Source: Dolomedes plantarius
Lineage: Eukaryota > Arthropoda > Arachnida > Araneae > Dolomedidae
Length of the DNA: 64,000 nucleotides
Assembly: GCA_907164885.2 (NCBI GenBank)
Contig: OU015495.1
Span: 104,951,122 to 105,015,121 of the forward strand
Reading direction: 5' to 3'
The stretch's first letter is position 1, and each line of letters begins with the position of its first letter. Below the pieces are notes generated by a model. The model had not been told where the DNA came from and did not search any database. It worked only from the letters and a program-made list of their open reading frames with translations. A program made the position numbers and the translations under genes. Shown piece by piece: positions 10,401 to 21,783 of the stretch.

Positions 10401-12677
10401 GTTCTTTCAACTATCGCCAGACTGTTCGACCCATTAGGTCTAATCGGTCCAGTTGTCACAAGGGCGAAAATATTTCTGCAAGGACTTTGGCAGTTGAAGC
10501 TCATGTGGAATGATCCCATTCCACCAAACGAATTAAATGACTGGTTGAAATTTTTAAAACAGTTACCTGATGTCAATCAGCTGCAAATTCCAAGGTTTGT
10601 CCTTCTTCCAAATGCTACTACCATTGACCTGCACTGTTTTTGTGATGCATCAGAAAAAGCTTACGGTGCAACAATTTACATATCTTCTAAACTCATCAAC
10701 GGAGAAGTGAAAACAAATTTATTGTGCAGCAAATCAAGAGTTTGTCCAATTAAGAAATCAACTATTCCTCGGCTTGAGCTCTCCGCTGCATTGTTATTGG
10801 CTCGCCTCGTGTCGAAGTTGGTGCCAATCCTACAAATTCCCATTAATCACATATACATGTGGAGTGATTCCACCATTACTTTGGCGTGGATCCGTACACC
10901 TCCGGAAAGGCTAAAGACCTTTGTGTCGAATAGAGTGATGCTGATAAACTCTTTGTGTCCTAACTATGACTGGAGATATATTCCCTCTTCAGACAATCCG
11001 GCAGATGTTATATCACGTGGTTCATCAGCTTCTGACTTATTGCAGAACTCTTTGTGGTGGCATGGCCCCACTTGTTTAAACTCAGACATTCTATATTCAA
11101 GTGACTGGGATATTCAAAATGATGATTTATATAATAAGGAACTTAAACCTTCTGTTCCAGTAGTTTTATTAGGGGATACAAAAATTGATTTTCTTGATAA
11201 TATTTTAAATTTAAGTAATAATTTCACTAAAATTTGTCGTATTTTAAGTTACATTTTCAGATTTTATCAAAATGTTAGAAATTCAAAGGAGCGCAAGGTA
11301 GGTAGTCTAACAACAGAGGAGCTCAACCATGCATCGGATGTATTGGTAAGATTGGTTCAAGGAGCTGAATTTCCTGAGGAGATTTCAAGTTTGACTAAAC
11401 TCAAACCTATTAAATTTGGAAAATTAACCAACTTAAATTCATTTTTGGATAAAAATAAAATTCTTCGTGTAGGTGGTAGGTTACAAAATGCTAATGTAAA
11501 TGAAAATACTAAACATCCAAAACTTTTGCCATCTAGACACAAACTTACAAAAATTATAATGGAATCCCTCCATAGGAAATATTTACACTTAGGCCCTCAG
11601 GCTTTGTTGCATTGTGTCAGGCAAGAATTTTGGCCAATTGGAGGAAGAAGTTTCGCAAGGAAAATTGTTAACGAATGTGTTACGTGTTTCAAAACCAAGC
11701 CCATTAGTTCCAACCAACTACTAGGAAACTTGCCTGCGGAAAGAGTCAATCCTAGTCCTCCATTTTCTCATTGCGGGATTGATTTCTGTGGCCCTTTTTT
11801 AATCAAATATAAGGGTCAACGTAAGGGTATATTTCAAAAGGTATACGTCGCAGTATTTGTGTGTTTTGCCACTAAAGCGATTCATTTAGAGGTGGTCACA
11901 GATCTAACTTCAAACGCATTAATTGCGACACTGAAACGCTTTTTCGCTAGACGTGGAAAAAGTTTTTGTATCTTTTCTGACAACGCCAAGAACTTCATAG
12001 GGGCTAATTCTGAGATCAAAAAATTACATAAACTAATGAGTAAACCTTCTGAAATGTTTGTAAATTATTTAGTCACAGAAGGAATTAAATGGAAATTCAT
12101 CCCACCTCGGTCCCCAAACTTTGGAGGGTTATGGGAATCAGGTGTCAAATCGTTTAAATATCACCTTACAAGAGCAGTGGGTTCTACAAGGCTTACATTC
12201 GAAGAATTCTTAACTTTAACAACAGAAATAGAGGGTATTCTCAATAGTAGACCCATTATGCCTATGTCTACAGATCCCAATGATTGTAATGCATTAACAC
12301 CTGGACATTTCTTAATTGGCCGTCCATTAATTTCGATACCAGAGCCAAATTTAACAGAAAGTAAAGATAATTATTTATCCAGATGGCAAAAAACGACCAA
12401 ATTAGTTCAAATGGTCTGGAAAAATTGGTCGAGAGATTACTTGAATCATTTACAATCACGAAATAAATGGAAATTTACTAAGGATAATGTAAAACCGAAC
12501 GACATGATATTACTAAAAGATAGCAATTTGCCACCTTATAAATGGAAGTTAGGACGTATAGAAGGAGTTGTAAAGGGCTCTGATGGAAAGGTCAGAGTCG
12601 TTTGGGTAAAAACTTCTGAGGGTATCTTCAAGAGGGGTATAAATCAAGTTTGTTTATTACCCATTGACTGTAAATAG
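7434..12677 (+). CDS. BEL/Pao Gag-Pol polyprotein (1747 aa)
   Basis: This single uninterrupted frame would supply all proteins for retrotransposition. I place the start at the ATG at 7434 (context GCCATGG); the frame is open back to 7401 but only through a GTG inside the primer-binding site. Order, by approximate residue: Lys/Glu-rich coiled coil (1-130); DUF1759-like Gag core from about 143; Cys/His zinc knuckles (about 355-420); DUF1758-like aspartic protease with GILDSGSS near 485; reverse transcriptase with KKMYRQI and the catalytic YVDD at 899-902; RNase H with acidic residues in FCDASE, RLELSAA and MWSDST; H2C2 zinc-binding region; integrase core with D in GIDFCGPF, D in FSDNAKNF and E in GLWESG; DUF5641-like C-terminus. 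All catalytic motifs looked for are present and no frameshift is seen. Protease cleavage into separate proteins is expected from the family. Confidence 0.97.
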   Translation: MDKKEKKSGMDIKEKSSPTLKDLNRIRGRIKTKFTHMHKFIEMYDSTKEEKEQEIVLEQKLSNLYQIKEEINSLFSDYSEVEEADEETLSKADTELLEMDEERDNLEVNVKCLLSKLKSDVSESQSTKAGQNINFKSVMNQLEFNTKLPEIPLPFFSGQIEQFTNFKTQFVSLITNNKGLSEEQKLFYLKAALRGEAKFIETSDDTFESLFAALELRYDNRRTVVDIHIQSILKIEKLNVGSSKGLRLITDTVNKSLRALKVLKLESNELTNAIFVNIISQKLDKETRKAYEMSLTSKEIPSLEKLLQFLHARSLVLDQIYKPPTTTKFRQATTSKVNNLLVNQNKQKSYVKPCVLCNIEHPLYRCSKFLNMSVPKRIEILNENKLCKNCLKFHNVPCKSTFVCRICKKSGHNSLVHVPSESKLPLSNCENSSHVDELLPSDTRLAPDAPHVMQSSLAANSKHSALLCTVSLYIENKFGEKIKVKGILDSGSSISIMTSETAESLGLNKQKVNTAISGINCGECFVKNKTTAKISNEEGDFSRTLSFFILPRITGLTPTQRIDISNIYFPNEIRLADADFNVPTRISVLLGCELFFDLLKAEKFRSYDGSLLLQNSVFGYLVTGSIKNTDSYYFSGLISEPENLDEVVKHFFELESFRGDRIGNSDDSKTFEKQYCEEHFSSTVKRDETGRYIVRLPIIKEKLHTLGDSREIAERRLNLLWKQLDKNKTLGTLYKAFMEEYVSLGHMERVINDKCPKETYYIPHHAVFRPESTSTPLRVVFDASSKSSSGISLNSILLNGGTVQQELFSIIARFRTYRYAFSADIKKMYRQILVDDRDRNLQMIVWKPTLCAPVETYRLKTVTYGTACAPFLATRTLRALAEDEQNYSKASLALINDTYVDDILSGSDSLEEAKDLQIQLAQILSKGGMELHKWVSNNSDLLNDNKIEEYAFSSDLPTVKTLGMLWQPMSDNFKFRVAVQHSESYTKRDVLSTIARLFDPLGLIGPVVTRAKIFLQGLWQLKLMWNDPIPPNELNDWLKFLKQLPDVNQLQIPRFVLLPNATTIDLHCFCDASEKAYGATIYISSKLINGEVKTNLLCSKSRVCPIKKSTIPRLELSAALLLARLVSKLVPILQIPINHIYMWSDSTITLAWIRTPPERLKTFVSNRVMLINSLCPNYDWRYIPSSDNPADVISRGSSASDLLQNSLWWHGPTCLNSDILYSSDWDIQNDDLYNKELKPSVPVVLLGDTKIDFLDNILNLSNNFTKICRILSYIFRFYQNVRNSKERKVGSLTTEELNHASDVLVRLVQGAEFPEEISSLTKLKPIKFGKLTNLNSFLDKNKILRVGGRLQNANVNENTKHPKLLPSRHKLTKIIMESLHRKYLHLGPQALLHCVRQEFWPIGGRSFARKIVNECVTCFKTKPISSNQLLGNLPAERVNPSPPFSHCGIDFCGPFLIKYKGQRKGIFQKVYVAVFVCFATKAIHLEVVTDLTSNALIATLKRFFARRGKSFCIFSDNAKNFIGANSEIKKLHKLMSKPSEMFVNYLVTEGIKWKFIPPRSPNFGGLWESGVKSFKYHLTRAVGSTRLTFEEFLTLTTEIEGILNSRPIMPMSTDPNDCNALTPGHFLIGRPLISIPEPNLTESKDNYLSRWQKTTKLVQMVWKNWSRDYLNHLQSRNKWKFTKDNVKPNDMILLKDSNLPPYKWKLGRIEGVVKGSDGKVRVVWVKTSEGIFKRGINQVCLLPIDCK

Positions 12678-12852
12678 TTGTATATAGAACTTTTCAGACT
12701 GTATATAATTGTATATAATTTTACTTTGCATATTATCATTTGTTTTTGTAAAATTGTTTAATTGTTGTTTTAACTGTAATTGTAATATGTGTATTGTATT
12801 TTGATGAAAATTTATGTGTTAAGCTGCTATAATTGTTGAAACCTTCGATTTC

Positions 12853-12863
12853 AAGGCGGGGTG
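12853..12863 (+). promoter_or_regulatory. Polypurine tract
   Basis: AAGGCGGGGTG lies immediately before the 3' LTR, the expected place for the plus-strand DNA primer. Confidence 0.65.
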
Positions 12864-12865
12864 TA

Positions 12866-13080
12866 TGTTACGTCATATAACCCTTTAGTGTCATGCGATG
12901 CATCCGTGTGCCCTCTAGCGGCAATATGTAAAAGGAAGTAGAAGTACGAAAGCACCGCTTGACAGCGGTCGTCAGCTACTCTGCCTCCCGTTAGCGGAGA
13001 AATAAAAATAAAGTTAATTTTGCAGCAATCAATGCTGTTGGTCCGTCAGCTTATTTAAGCACGAAATTATAATCTAAACA
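12866..13080 (+). repeat. 3' LTR of BEL/Pao element
   Basis: 215 bp, the same length as the 5' LTR with one mismatch. It ends ACA directly before the GGTAT target copy at 13081. Confidence 0.95.
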
Positions 13081-13560
13081 GGTATTAATTTATAGATAAC
13101 AGAAAAAATAGATAAAAATTTGAAACCATATGACAGGTCACATCATAATATAAATTTGATTTGCTATATTTATGTAAATTATATAACTGACTGAAAGACA
13201 TTGAATAAACATTTTTATATATTTGAAAAAGAAGCTTTTCCACATTCTCCAATTTAGCTAATTTATACTGCAATGATTACGTTGATTTCATACTATCATA
13301 CCTACTAAGTTTAAAATTAGTTTAAGAATAATATATTGTGCAATAAATGATTATTATTATTTTTTAAAACATAACAATTAAATTACTAATTCGAATAAAA
13401 AAATAAATTTCTTGTGATTCGAATTTACAACAGTTAAATGACACATTGTTCAGCTAAGTTTCGAAATTTTGTGTCTCTAGCATAATTTTCAATAATAATT
13501 ACGTTATGAAGACAAGCGTACGGACCTATTAAGATAAAATTAACAATAATAAATTATTAA

Positions 13561-13976
13561 GGCTGCTGTGTACTAACCCAATTGGAATCACTCACCTGAA
13601 TGTTAACCTATGGAGAAAATGTGTCTACTATTTACAGCTACATAAGAGCTGATAATCCAACAAAAATGGTATTTTCAGATACCCTCAACTTCTCCGCACC
13701 TTGCAACAGGATTCATTTTATAAATTTCGTCCACAAAAGGAATTTAGGAGCATTTAAAACACATTATGCCAGATGCCTTTCCCGGATAATTTAAATTTTT
13801 AAATATTATTTGTATTTTTTTAAACGAAAAATGCCACAACGTGTAAAATTTCTTTCTCTATTACAGAGTATAATTTTAAAAAAATATGTTAATCCAAGTC
13901 GACAATCCTTCGGCACATTTTCTTCATAGGTTAACATTGAGGTGAGCGAATCCAATAGGGTTAGCACACAGCAGCG
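13561..13976 (+). mobile_element. TTAA-flanked MITE (416 bp)
   Basis: The left end GGCTGCTGTGTACTAACC and the reversed right end CGCTGCTGTGTGCTAACC form terminal inverted repeats that continue inward to GTTAACCTATG. Perfect TTAA copies flank it (13557-13560 and 13977-13980). A diverged inverted copy lies at about 52435-52835. No coding capacity; piggyBac or Kolobok superfamily is possible. Confidence 0.85.
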
Positions 13977-13980
13977 TTAA

Positions 13981-15030
13981 TTATGAGCTTTCAACATTAT
14001 ACTCATAAAAGTTAATACAAAATTAGAAATATTTGAATTCATAACAGATGAATAATGTTCTTACAGCCAAAAACTAGCAAGACCCCTTTTAAGAAAGAGA
14101 AAGAGAAATTGTCATAAATTAGAAGAAAAATTTTAGAATATCATGATCGCATGATGGAAAGGTTCTTGATTAAAATGTAGAAATATTTACAAATTCTAAA
14201 AACAATTCTGTAATTTTGCAAATCTAAGTGAGTCTCAAGACGATAGATTTGTCCAGAAACTATTTTCTACAATTGCGATTTATTTGCGTATACAAAAACT
14301 CTCATATCAATCCATTTGGGCTTCATTAAAATCAAGTTACTCAACATAATTTTGATATTAATTCATTCAATTTACAGTGAAAGTCATTCATTCATTCATT
14401 ATGAAATTTTAATACTTAATTTTACGTTGAGGTTCGCCCACATAGATAACCATACACATAGAAAGTAATAAATAATAATTAGAGCTATTTCCCGAAAAGT
14501 CTTAAAATAGTATTTAATTATTTCTCTAGGGAGGATTTTGAATGATATTTTTAAGCGAAAAGAAATAAACCAATTTATTTTAAACATAGTTGTGTGGTGT
14601 TCTGTAAAGGGGAAATGTATATATCAACATACCAAAACAATTCTTTCACAATTCTGATATTCAGCCTAATAGATATTTTCGTTTCCTAGTAATTTTCATA
14701 CTTCTCTCGAGTAAATATAATTTTAGATAAATGACAATTATAGTGGAATAAACTAAAAACATTGAAAATGCATTATTTAATTATAGCTTATACAGGATTC
14801 CCACCTATATCCGTTACACCCCCCTTACATTCTAAACGGTGACACCTTAGGCCATAAAGTTGATGTCTAGGTATAGTAAAAAGACTATGCGCTACACGAT
14901 GAGACAACTTACAACACCATCTATCGACAAAATTTCGAATTAGTGTTTTAATCTCAAAAACGGTACGAGATACAGGAAAAATGTCAATTACAAAGTTTTC
15001 CATAATGATCGAATTAGTAAGAATAGACAC
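13981..15030. other. AT-rich DNA without recognised features
   Basis: Nothing supportable apart from a short (ATTC)n run near 14384-14400. Confidence 0.4.
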
Positions 15031-15036
15031 ATTTAA

Positions 15037-15623
15037 CCCTTCAGCGGGGGCGCCAATTTTTGGAATACCAGCGGGTGCGCGTGGCACAAAGTGCAACGTC
15101 TCTTTCAACCTTGATTATTCCTTTTGTAATAAACTTTTTCTTTTGAAGTTGAAAATAAGGATTCTGAGTTTTATGACAAGATATAAAATGTTGATATGTA
15201 GATATATTTATAATGGAAGGCCAAAGAAAGCAGATAGAATCGCTTTATTTCAACACGGTCCGGTTTGTTGGATTTAAGGACAACTTGCGAATTGATTCCT
15301 ATTATGTCCCCAAACCAAAAAAACAATGAGATTGTCACTCTTCGTGATATGCGGGTACCATGTAATAGCTGCACATTTGATCGATTACATCAACTCCTGC
15401 TTTTGTCGTATTGTAATCCAGTATAATCGCCGGTTTACCACGGTTAAATCACGACTAACAAATGAATGGAAAGGAATACAAGGGTCAGAAATTCAGACCT
15501 GCTTTAGAAAGGGCACAGCTATAAATAGATACTGCTTAGAACATTCAAACCTTACATGTAAAAACAAACCATTCAAAATTATGAAAATGTTGCACTTTAT
15601 ACACGGGCCCGCTCGCTGAAGGT
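15037..15623. mobile_element. TTAA-type (piggyBac-like) MITE, copy 2
   Basis: Inverted relative to copy 1 at 692-1566. The left end is CCCTTCAGCGGGGGCGCC after TTAA (15033-15036); the right end is CGCTGAAGG before TTTAA. It carries a single 71-bp unit where copy 1 has five. Parts of the body are readily alignable with copy 1, such as the stretch around 15380-15605 with 700-940. Confidence 0.8.
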
Positions 15624-15749
15624 TTAAGCTATGTAACTAACAGAAAATAAAGTTTTATTATCATGTTAGCATTGGTTCGTTACGAAAACGAAACGAAGTT
15701 TGCAAAAGTACAAAAATGTGTAAAATATCTTCTATCTAATAGTATGTTT

Positions 15750-16009
15750 ACATATCGCAACCCGGCAAGAAAAGTGACACAATTCAAAAATGCAGCATTT
15801 GATAAAAATCAACTTAAAGAATACTGTACAGCTTGAACTAGCATTACAATACAACTGACACAACTGCCCTCGGGTGGACAAATTGCGAGATAGAGATGTG
15901 TCGCTTTTCGCACACTATGGGGCACTTCATACATATTTTTCAATGACATAACCTCAAAATTGCCATTTCTTGATTCGTGTCACTTTTCTTGCCGGGGTTC
16001 GATATGTGG
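15750..16009. mobile_element. Short MITE with about 30-bp TIRs
   Basis: The left end ACATATCGCAACCCGGCAAG and the reversed right end CACATATCGAACCCCGGCAA match, and both continue into AAAAGTGACAC. About 200 bp of non-coding sequence lie between. No clear target duplication was found, so the superfamily is unassigned. Confidence 0.7.
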
Positions 16010-17719
16010 AACTTATAAAGGGCTGTAAATTTGTTAATAATAGCATCCTAAAATCCATAATGAAGGTAGCTTTGAACTAATAGGTATAGTTTTCTTTTGA
16101 CGTAGAGCATGGATAGAAATTGTTTTGAATAATTACTAATGAGGAGACCATCGAACACTTTGTTTCAAATAGAAGAACTGTTAGAATTTTCTATAAAATC
16201 TCCAATCAATGAGATAGGAGGCAGTCACTGTATTTTTTGTGATTCCTCATTGCGTATAAAATAGTTTAGGGATCTTCAAATTTGTGATGAATCCATGAAG
16301 GTAATGTCACTAATAGATATGCGGCCTAAACAATGACTATCAGTCCAAATCTAGTTGCCAGTTGTATGCTCCATTGTGTATTAAAAAAACCCGGATATTT
16401 ATAAAATTAATTTACAGTAGCTTTTTAGGAATCTTTCTTCTTACACGATCTCTTAGTATATAATCGTTTTATAATGTAATCGAGATAGGATAAATGTCGG
16501 GAATTTCTTTGAAGTTGCATGTTACTAGAATATCTCTAAGTATTTCTTATTTAATTGAAGCTTAGGAAAAATCGAATATTTCTAGATTAAAAAAAAAATA
16601 TGCAGCATTGTAAATTTCACCATACATTTTATAAGATGTATAAGAGAGAGGTAAGAGAAAATGTCAAAAGTGCGGTAAAACGATCTGCCTGTTTTTGTAC
16701 CGGTAAGTCGTATACCATGTTTACCTTAATATCCTAGGAAAATAATTAACACAAAGACCAAAGAATATAATTTAATAGGGTTATGTTATTTCATAATTTT
16801 GGTAAAATTTCATTCGGAATTGAATGACGAAAATTTAACTTGAATTTCCCGTTAAATATTTTGTTCGATTTATACTCGTACATACGTTTGACATTAGTTA
16901 TAAAGAAGGGTGAATGTAGAAAAAAATCAGTTTCGAAATTTTATTGTTTCTACTAAGCACCTGTAAAAAGTCCCTCTCTTTTGAAATATTATTCCGATAG
17001 ATACTTCGGAATAATTGATATAGACATGTCTACTTATATAATCAGAATTAAATAAAACTAAAGTCGTAATTAGAAAAGCAAACGTAATTATGATTAATTC
17101 ACAGATATAAAAATACATTTTCAATAATTCTAACATGTAAAACAAAGAAAAAACAACAAAACCCCCTTAAACAGTTTATTAGAAAAAGTTTAATCACACA
17201 TGACTTCGGAGTTCTTCTTTTATAAGATTACTATTCCTTCCCTTTCCCAAATATTTTTGGACATTCTTTCAAAGTTAAACCTCCGCGCCGAAGAATGGGA
17301 AAGATAAATAACAAGAGTTTATTCGAAAAATTTCATCCATTCATAGAATTTTGAGGAGGTGTGTCTATTTTTATCACAATAGAGCTTAATCTTCTGGATG
17401 AATAGCTTCGATTCACGCAAGTTTCATTCATAAAACTCTCGCAGTTTTTGATGGAAGATTAATAGTGACCTTATGCACTTTTCCTGCAGTAATATATTGA
17501 ATATATCTCAATATTGGTACTATTATAAGGCATATATAAGATAATTGATTATATTTTATATACATAAAGCACTTAAAAATACAATGTAGACTTACATTTA
17601 CAGGCTGAGGAAACCATGCACAATTAGATTGGTTTTGAAGCTCTAAAAATTATTTCTTGCATTCTATGAAATATTTTATATTATCTAGCACAGATAAAAA
17701 TAAATAATACCCATATATT
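16010..17719. other. AT-rich DNA without recognised features
   Basis: No splice-flanked exon or terminal repeat was recognised. Confidence 0.4.
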
Positions 17720-17871
17720 TACAGGGTGTTATCAAAGTAAGAGAAACACTAAGCGTATCTTCAAAAAATTTTGTTAATAAATTATAAGCCCAAATTTCGT
17801 TTTGCGAAAAACCTGAATTCGACGTAGAAGAAAGATATAAGACCTGTGTATTGGACCATTGGAATTTGGAA

Positions 17872-18480
17872 CTACTCATCCTGCAGCAAGTGCCTTAACT
17901 CTTCAAGTAATGTTGGAAGGTAATAACACGATCGAACCTTTCTCTTCGAATGTTCCCACAAATGTTCAATAACATTTGGCGTCAGAAAATTGTGGTATCC
18001 TGAATAGATGCTGTACCTCACTCTTATGTTTTTCGCGGATGCATTGTCATGTTGGAAAAATGGACAGTCATTCAATAATATCTGTCCCATAGGATGTGCC
18101 CCTCGTTGTCCCATAGGAATGTTTACGTAATCTTCAGATGTCACAGGAAGTAGATGAACTTTTAAGGATCCTAGGGGATGCTCAGGTACAGCACCCCACA
18201 GCATTAGAGAGTCACAGCCATGTTTGGCAATGGGCACTAGGTAGTCAGGATATGCGCTGCAGAAGGTTTTTATGGAACGTATACACTACGAGTAGAAGGA
18301 AACAATGTGAAGCTTGATTTGTCCGACTAGATAATACGTTGCCAATTATTTGGATTCCAGTTTTCATGTTCGTAATACCACAGGGAACCTTTTTTGTGTA
18401 TTGGTCTCAATAATGGGAGGTTTCTAAATTGCAGCACGACCTCACATACTAATTTTATGCAACTTTTAGAACTGAAACAA
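17872..18480 (-). pseudogene. Decayed Tc1-like transposase
   Basis: Read from 18480 toward 17872 on the minus strand, fragments in several frames recall Tc1 transposases. An N-terminal piece near 18400 has the RPIHKK-type segment. The open frame 17872-18237 holds a LWGAV motif (the family has a VWG motif here), the second catalytic Asp in FQHDN, and VIEHLW with the third acidic residue. The gap between FQHDN and IEH is about 27 residues, shorter than the usual 34, so there is an internal deletion as well as frameshifts. A TACAGGGTGTTATC sequence at 17722 may be one terminal repeat. Not functional. Confidence 0.7.
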
Positions 18481-18716
18481 GATCCTTATGACTCATATTC
18501 ACCTCGATCGTTATTTGTTGAACTGCAGTCTTAGGTTGCTGTCACACAATCCATACCAAGTTACTCCTTTGCCCTCTGTGTAATGTCCCCACTTTTTGCG
18601 TTTAGAGGCAGTACATTATTTATTTATGTACATAATCATGATCTTTAATACTTTACCTAGTGATACACCGACAGCTTCTGTCGGTTTGGTTACAAGGGAA
18701 ACTATGATCCTCGCGC

Positions 18717-18718
<2 letters not shown>

Positions 18719-18755
<37 letters not shown>
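18719..18755. repeat. (TA)n microsatellite
   Basis: Uninterrupted TA dinucleotides. Confidence 0.95.
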
Positions 18756-18758
<3 letters not shown>

Positions 18759-19234
18759 TGAAATATCATGTCTTGTAGAAGCAGCTGGAAAATCGGATAC
18801 TGGAACAGCTGGAAAAGAGTTGGTAATTGGGACGCAGTAAATAGGAGAATTAGTCAATATAATTTTATTTATCGTTTATTTAGCAGTTCCCCATAGGGAG
18901 GGAGCTAGACCGAGTGTCATATGAAATGTAACAAATAATATCAGAAAAAAGGCGCGGCTTTCAGCCGTGTTCCAATTTTTATATCGCGAAAATCCAGAAG
19001 AGGTGATGCAAAGGTTCCCTATGGCGTTATGTTACGTCATGGACTAGGGCGTGTCCAATGATTCTTATCGGCTCAGTCTCCCTAGACAGGGGTTGTACTA
19101 AGTCTATAAGGATCTTTCCCTGTCTACAGGGGAACAAAGGGATCAAGTACTGCAAGCTTTATGACCTATAACATCATCATTAAAAATCGAATAAGCTATG
19201 TTTTATAGGAACATGGAGATTATTTATATAAAAA

Positions 19235-19365
<131 letters not shown>

Positions 19366-19401
19366 TATGTGTAACGTCTATAAAATTATGTCTTCAGATT
19401 T

Positions 19402-19516
19402 AGAACTGAAGTGTACAGGAAGTATCATGAATGATTCAGACTATGAATTAGACTCGGAGTTAGCTCAAAGCCTTTATCTGCAGTATTTGCAAAATGCAAT
19501 GGACACCATAGAAGTA
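19402..19516 (+). pseudogene. Possible plus-strand exon or pseudo-exon
   Basis: The acceptor-like TTATGTCTTCAG precedes an open frame with acidic, soluble-protein composition (includes NDSDYELDSELAQS and YLQYLQNAMDTIE) and ends at the donor-like GAA|GTAAGAG. The same frame continues past the donor as VREKQI, a stop, then IENAQKREENCLRF. That reads like a coiled coil interrupted by one stop, so a retrocopy remnant is as likely as a real exon. I do not recognise the protein. It is on the opposite strand to the three-exon host gene. Confidence 0.3.
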
Positions 19517-19559
19517 AGAGAAAAACAGATATAGATCGAAAACGCTCAAAAGCGAGAGG

Positions 19560-20500
19560 AGAATTGCCTGCGCTTTTAGTATCTGTTCGATGACTCATGA
19601 CTCAACGGTTCGAAGTTTATAGGCTCAATTATAGAACACGGTCACACATAAAATTATATGTGTTTGTGTGTATGTTTGTAGGCATATGTATGTATAAGTG
19701 TGAACAAGATTTCGAAAATTTTTAAACGAACAGGAAATATGCTTTTAAACATATAATCATTATTAAATGTGTGACGGTTACATATGTAAAAAATTATATA
19801 TTATTTACTCAATAACTTACAATATATATTTATGAGCATTTCAGTTTATTGAATATTTAGAAATTTTCGATAATTTGGATATTTGATATTTCGATATCGA
19901 TATTTAAACATATTTTCCTGTTCAGTAATTAATTTTGTTAAAACCTGTGCCAAATTATGCTCTTGAAATTGAAACAAATTGTGATACCTGCAGTAAAACT
20001 GAACAACGGATATTTTTTCTTAGGGTAAATCCATCAATCTTACTGTAATTTAGAATTATAGATATTATGAATTATAGATGTATACTATGAATTATTACTA
20101 TTAGATAGATATTACTATGAATTATAGATATTATTAACAAAATAGGTTACATTCGGATCTGATTTTTAAAGAGATAGAAATTTTTTCAGATGACAAATAC
20201 TGACGTAAAAGAAACTGAATTCAATCTTGCTTCCTCTTATATTCTTTTGAAGAGACTCAATATTCTCCTCCTCATTTGATTTGTGAAGAGGTAATCCTAT
20301 AATCCCACTTCTCTGAGCAATTCTTTGAACAGACAAACCCTAACAACGAAAACAAAGGAAAGGAAAATCTATTGTTGGCGAAATCGCATTACTGTTCAGT
20401 GACTGACCATTTCACAGTAAACATAAAATTCTGTGATTTCTGGTCTAACGAAATTTTGTTCGGAAATGAGAGCATTTAACCTAGAATCTAACATCTATTG

Positions 20501-20544
<44 letters not shown>

Positions 20545-21741
20545 GCACACATATATCAGTACCATAACAGTACCGACACTAAGAGTCGTAATCGACCTCT
20601 TAGTGTCTCAGAAGACTCAGTTTGAGACAATAAGAGGTATCTAGCATATGAAATGCAAGAAAGCATTTTTAGGTAACGGGAGCAAAGGAAAAGTAAATTT
20701 CAATTCCTTTTATGAAAAACTTATTAAACTCAGAATCCATAAAGTAGCTACAAATTTTGATATGAGGATAAGGGAGCGTAAATGAAAGACAAGGTATATT
20801 TCTAACTATCCTTATCTATCTATATATATGTTGGTTAGTTGTTTGGAGCACTAAGGTTTTCAGCAAAACGAGGGATAAAATGACCTAGAATTACAGCTTA
20901 AATTTCATTCTGAAAGTGAAGACATACTTGACTACCGTGGTAATAGAATTCCGTTTGTTTTGCACATAAATTGATGGCATTTACTGATTCTGATAAGTGC
21001 TTATTTGACAAATAAATTTAATTAATTAACTTTATAAATAAAACTCATTAACTTATACTGATTAAAAAATTATTAAACTTACCAATTACAGAATTCAAGA
21101 GTAATTTAAAAATATCGTATTAATGAAGAATTAATTCCTTCTGTCTTTGCTCGAAATTAAATTTTGTCATTAAAATTCAAAAGAACAGTAAATCTCTTTA
21201 GAAATTGCAAAAAAGAATGAATTGATTTTGTTATTTATGAACACAGACATTTTATTCCTTGATTATAAAATTAAGCCGACAACTACAAGAGAAGCAATTT
21301 GAAAAATTAATGTTTTTTTACAATTCTTCATTATATTTTGTAATGCAGCGTTTCATTTGACGATATTTGGGAAGGACCAGTTCAGATCAAAACAACACAA
21401 GTTTATTTTTTGTATAGTCTTAAACATGCCATAAATACATCGAACAATAACAGGAACAGTAACAGGCTTAAAGTTCCCACAGAGAAGCTGAACTTCAACT
21501 GAGAAATGAATGAATGACATTTTATGAAGCCATGTTCGACATGCTTATATACCCTAGGTGACAATCGCGATTGTTCTAGAAATGAAAAAAATCCAAAACT
21601 TGATAACTACGCCCTTTAGAACTTTATTTGATTACAACTTCATTATTGGCTTATTTGACTTTATTGTCAAACCTCTCCCAAAACCCCATGATCGCTGCAA
21701 AACACCTGGAATATTCCTAATTTAACCACTCAATTATTATT
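19560..21741. other. AT-rich DNA without recognised features
   Basis: Contains a (TG)n(TA)n run at about 20500-20541 and otherwise no supported gene or element ends. Confidence 0.4.
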
Positions 21742-21783
21742 GGAGCCTAAAAGAGGTTGAATTTGAATCCTCTTTTAGGCTCC
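21742..21783. repeat. 15-bp perfect hairpin
   Basis: GGAGCCTAAAAGAGG and its exact complement CCTCTTTTAGGCTCC are separated by 12 bases. It may be an end of a small fold-back element; no target duplication was seen. Confidence 0.7.

Larger units (their letters stand above)
7184..13080 (+). mobile_element. Complete BEL/Pao LTR retrotransposon
   Basis: A 5.9-kb element with two 215-bp LTRs (7184-7398 and 12866-13080), a primer-binding site, one long polyprotein frame and a purine-rich tract. It is flanked on both sides by the 5-bp target duplication GGTAT (7179-7183 and 13081-13085). The LTRs begin TGTTACG, end in CA, and differ at a single base near the 3' end (AATCTAATCA versus AATCTAAACA). 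Intact termini, intact ORF and near-identical LTRs indicate a recent insertion. There is no env-like frame. The domain order protease-RT-RNase H-integrase with a C-terminal DUF5641-like tail is characteristic of BEL/Pao. Confidence 0.97.

Noticed and set aside
7664..12459. Minus-strand frames inside the BEL/Pao polyprotein
   Set aside because: Shadows of the plus-strand coding sequence without recognisable motifs.
19030..19171. Small LTR or MITE starting TGTTACGTCATGG and ending ATAACA
   Set aside because: The start resembles the BEL LTR only for 11 bases, and no target duplication, partner copy or internal structure supports it.
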